Assembly (NCBI RefSeq): GCF_022179805.1
Contig: NZ_BPUO01000004.1
Coordinates: 186,001-250,000 of the forward strand
DNA: 64,000 bases
Direction of reading: 5' to 3'
From: Cupriavidus pauculus
GTDB taxonomy: Bacteria > Pseudomonadota > Gammaproteobacteria > Burkholderiales > Burkholderiaceae
Numbering within the stretch: the first letter of the stretch is position 1; each line of letters starts with the position of its first letter. Below are positions 63,571 through 64,000 of this stretch, one piece after another. Position numbers and translations under genes: made by a program. Under the pieces are notes generated by a model, which was given only the letters and a program-made list of their open reading frames with translations, searched no databases and was not told where the DNA came from.

Positions 63571-64000
63571 ATGCGTAGCAAGCTGTTCGTACCGGGATCG
63601 CGGCCGGAATTGTTCGACAAGGCGCTCGCCAGCGCCGCCGACGCGTTGTCGTTCGACCTCGAAGATGCCGTGGCCGAAGCGCGCAAGGCCGAGGCGCGCG
63701 CCGCGCTGCAGGAACTGCTGACGTCGGACCGTACGGACGGGTCCGGCAAGACGCTGATCGTGCGCGTCAACGCGCCGGACACCGCGCACTTTGCCGCCGA
63801 TATCGTCGCGGTGGTTCGCCAGGGCCTGCATCTGGTGAATGTGCCCAAGGTGGAGGATGTGGAGCAGGTGCACATGGCCGCGCAGGCCGTGGCGCTTGCC
63901 GAGGCGGCCAACGGCGTGACCTCGCCGGTCAGGCTGCTGCTCAATATCGAATCGCCACGCGGGCTGCGCCGTGCCTATGAACTGGCTGCCGCCGATCCGC
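63571..64000 (+). CDS. HpcH/HpaI-CitE-family lyase, N-terminal part
   Basis: Truncated by the right window edge after 143 residues. The N-terminus MRSKLFVPGSRPELFDKALASAADALSFDLEDAVAE is the CitE/citramalyl-CoA lyase opening, with the metal-binding Glu-Asp pair in DLEDAV. The enzymes cleave C-C bonds of hydroxyacyl-CoA or related compounds. Three in-frame ATGs (63553, 63559, 63571) are possible; the last has GAGGG six bases ahead, while the first would overlap the Bug stop. It is the last gene seen in the operon. Confidence 0.87.
   Translation, partial: MRSKLFVPGSRPELFDKALASAADALSFDLEDAVAEARKAEARAALQELLTSDRTDGSGKTLIVRVNAPDTAHFAADIVAVVRQGLHLVNVPKVEDVEQVHMAAQAVALAEAANGVTSPVRLLLNIESPRGLRRAYELAAADP

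Noticed and set aside
1..64000. CRISPR array, rRNA operon, prophage or replication origin
   Set aside because: No regularly spaced repeats, rRNA sequence, phage structural genes or DnaA-box clusters were seen.

Overview
The window is about 64 kb of GC-rich, densely coding chromosome from a betaproteobacterium, most likely Cupriavidus or a close Burkholderiaceae relative. The reasons are four periplasmic Bug/TctC-type binding proteins, an orphan TctA/TctB pair, CoA-transferase and lyase gene clusters, a DUF3079 protein, and a selenocysteine-dependent formate dehydrogenase of the FdnG type. The genus is inferred from gene content only. No rRNA, CRISPR array, prophage or replication origin was seen.

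Layout. 1-6.4 kb: a truncated sensor kinase, class II fumarase, a 16-cysteine copper-storage-like protein, a membrane diguanylate cyclase and a PadR-like regulator. 6.4-10.1 kb: a gene-poor stretch with a terminator and no matching gene, a DMT exporter, a Fur paralogue, and a 2-oxoglutarate dioxygenase behind a good Fur box. 10.1-12.2 kb: tctBA behind two matching 21-bp operators. 12.3-23.9 kb: a complete minus-strand selenium island (fdoG with an in-frame UGA and SECIS, fdoH, fdoI, fdhE, selA, selB, tRNA-Sec, a transglutaminase-like protein, selD). It encodes both the selenoprotein and the means to insert selenocysteine. 24-31 kb: an HD hydrolase, a lipoprotein, an IS4-family element inserted exactly into a terminator hairpin, and small secreted or unknown proteins.

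31.3-37.5 kb: a GntR/UTRA regulator, divergent across paired perfect palindromes from an operon of a fumarase/aspartase-superfamily lyase, DctA, a Bug protein and a second fumarase. The set suggests uptake of a substituted C4-dicarboxylate, cleavage to fumarate and hydration to malate. 37.5-43.6 kb: a DMT exporter, a periplasmic PaoABC-type molybdenum aldehyde oxidoreductase and a LysR regulator. 43.6-49.3 kb: an acyl-CoA degradation operon (DUF35 protein, thiolase, SDR, crotonase, Bug, thioesterase, class III CoA-transferase). 49.5-58.1 kb: a DNA-binding protein, a beta-propeller-like protein, free-methionine sulfoxide reductase, bestrophin, a metallo-hydrolase, a large TTG-start lipoprotein, a ferritin-like protein with a sigma-54-like promoter and a DUF1254 protein. 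58.3-64 kb: a LysR-controlled catabolic operon (Bug, CoA-transferase, cyclase-family hydrolase, Bug, CitE-like lyase) running off the window end.

GC-rich REP-like palindromes recur in at least three intergenic places. The most informative loci are the selenocysteine island, the terminator-targeted IS, the unassigned transcript near 6.5 kb, and the regulator-operator pairs whose ligands are unknown.
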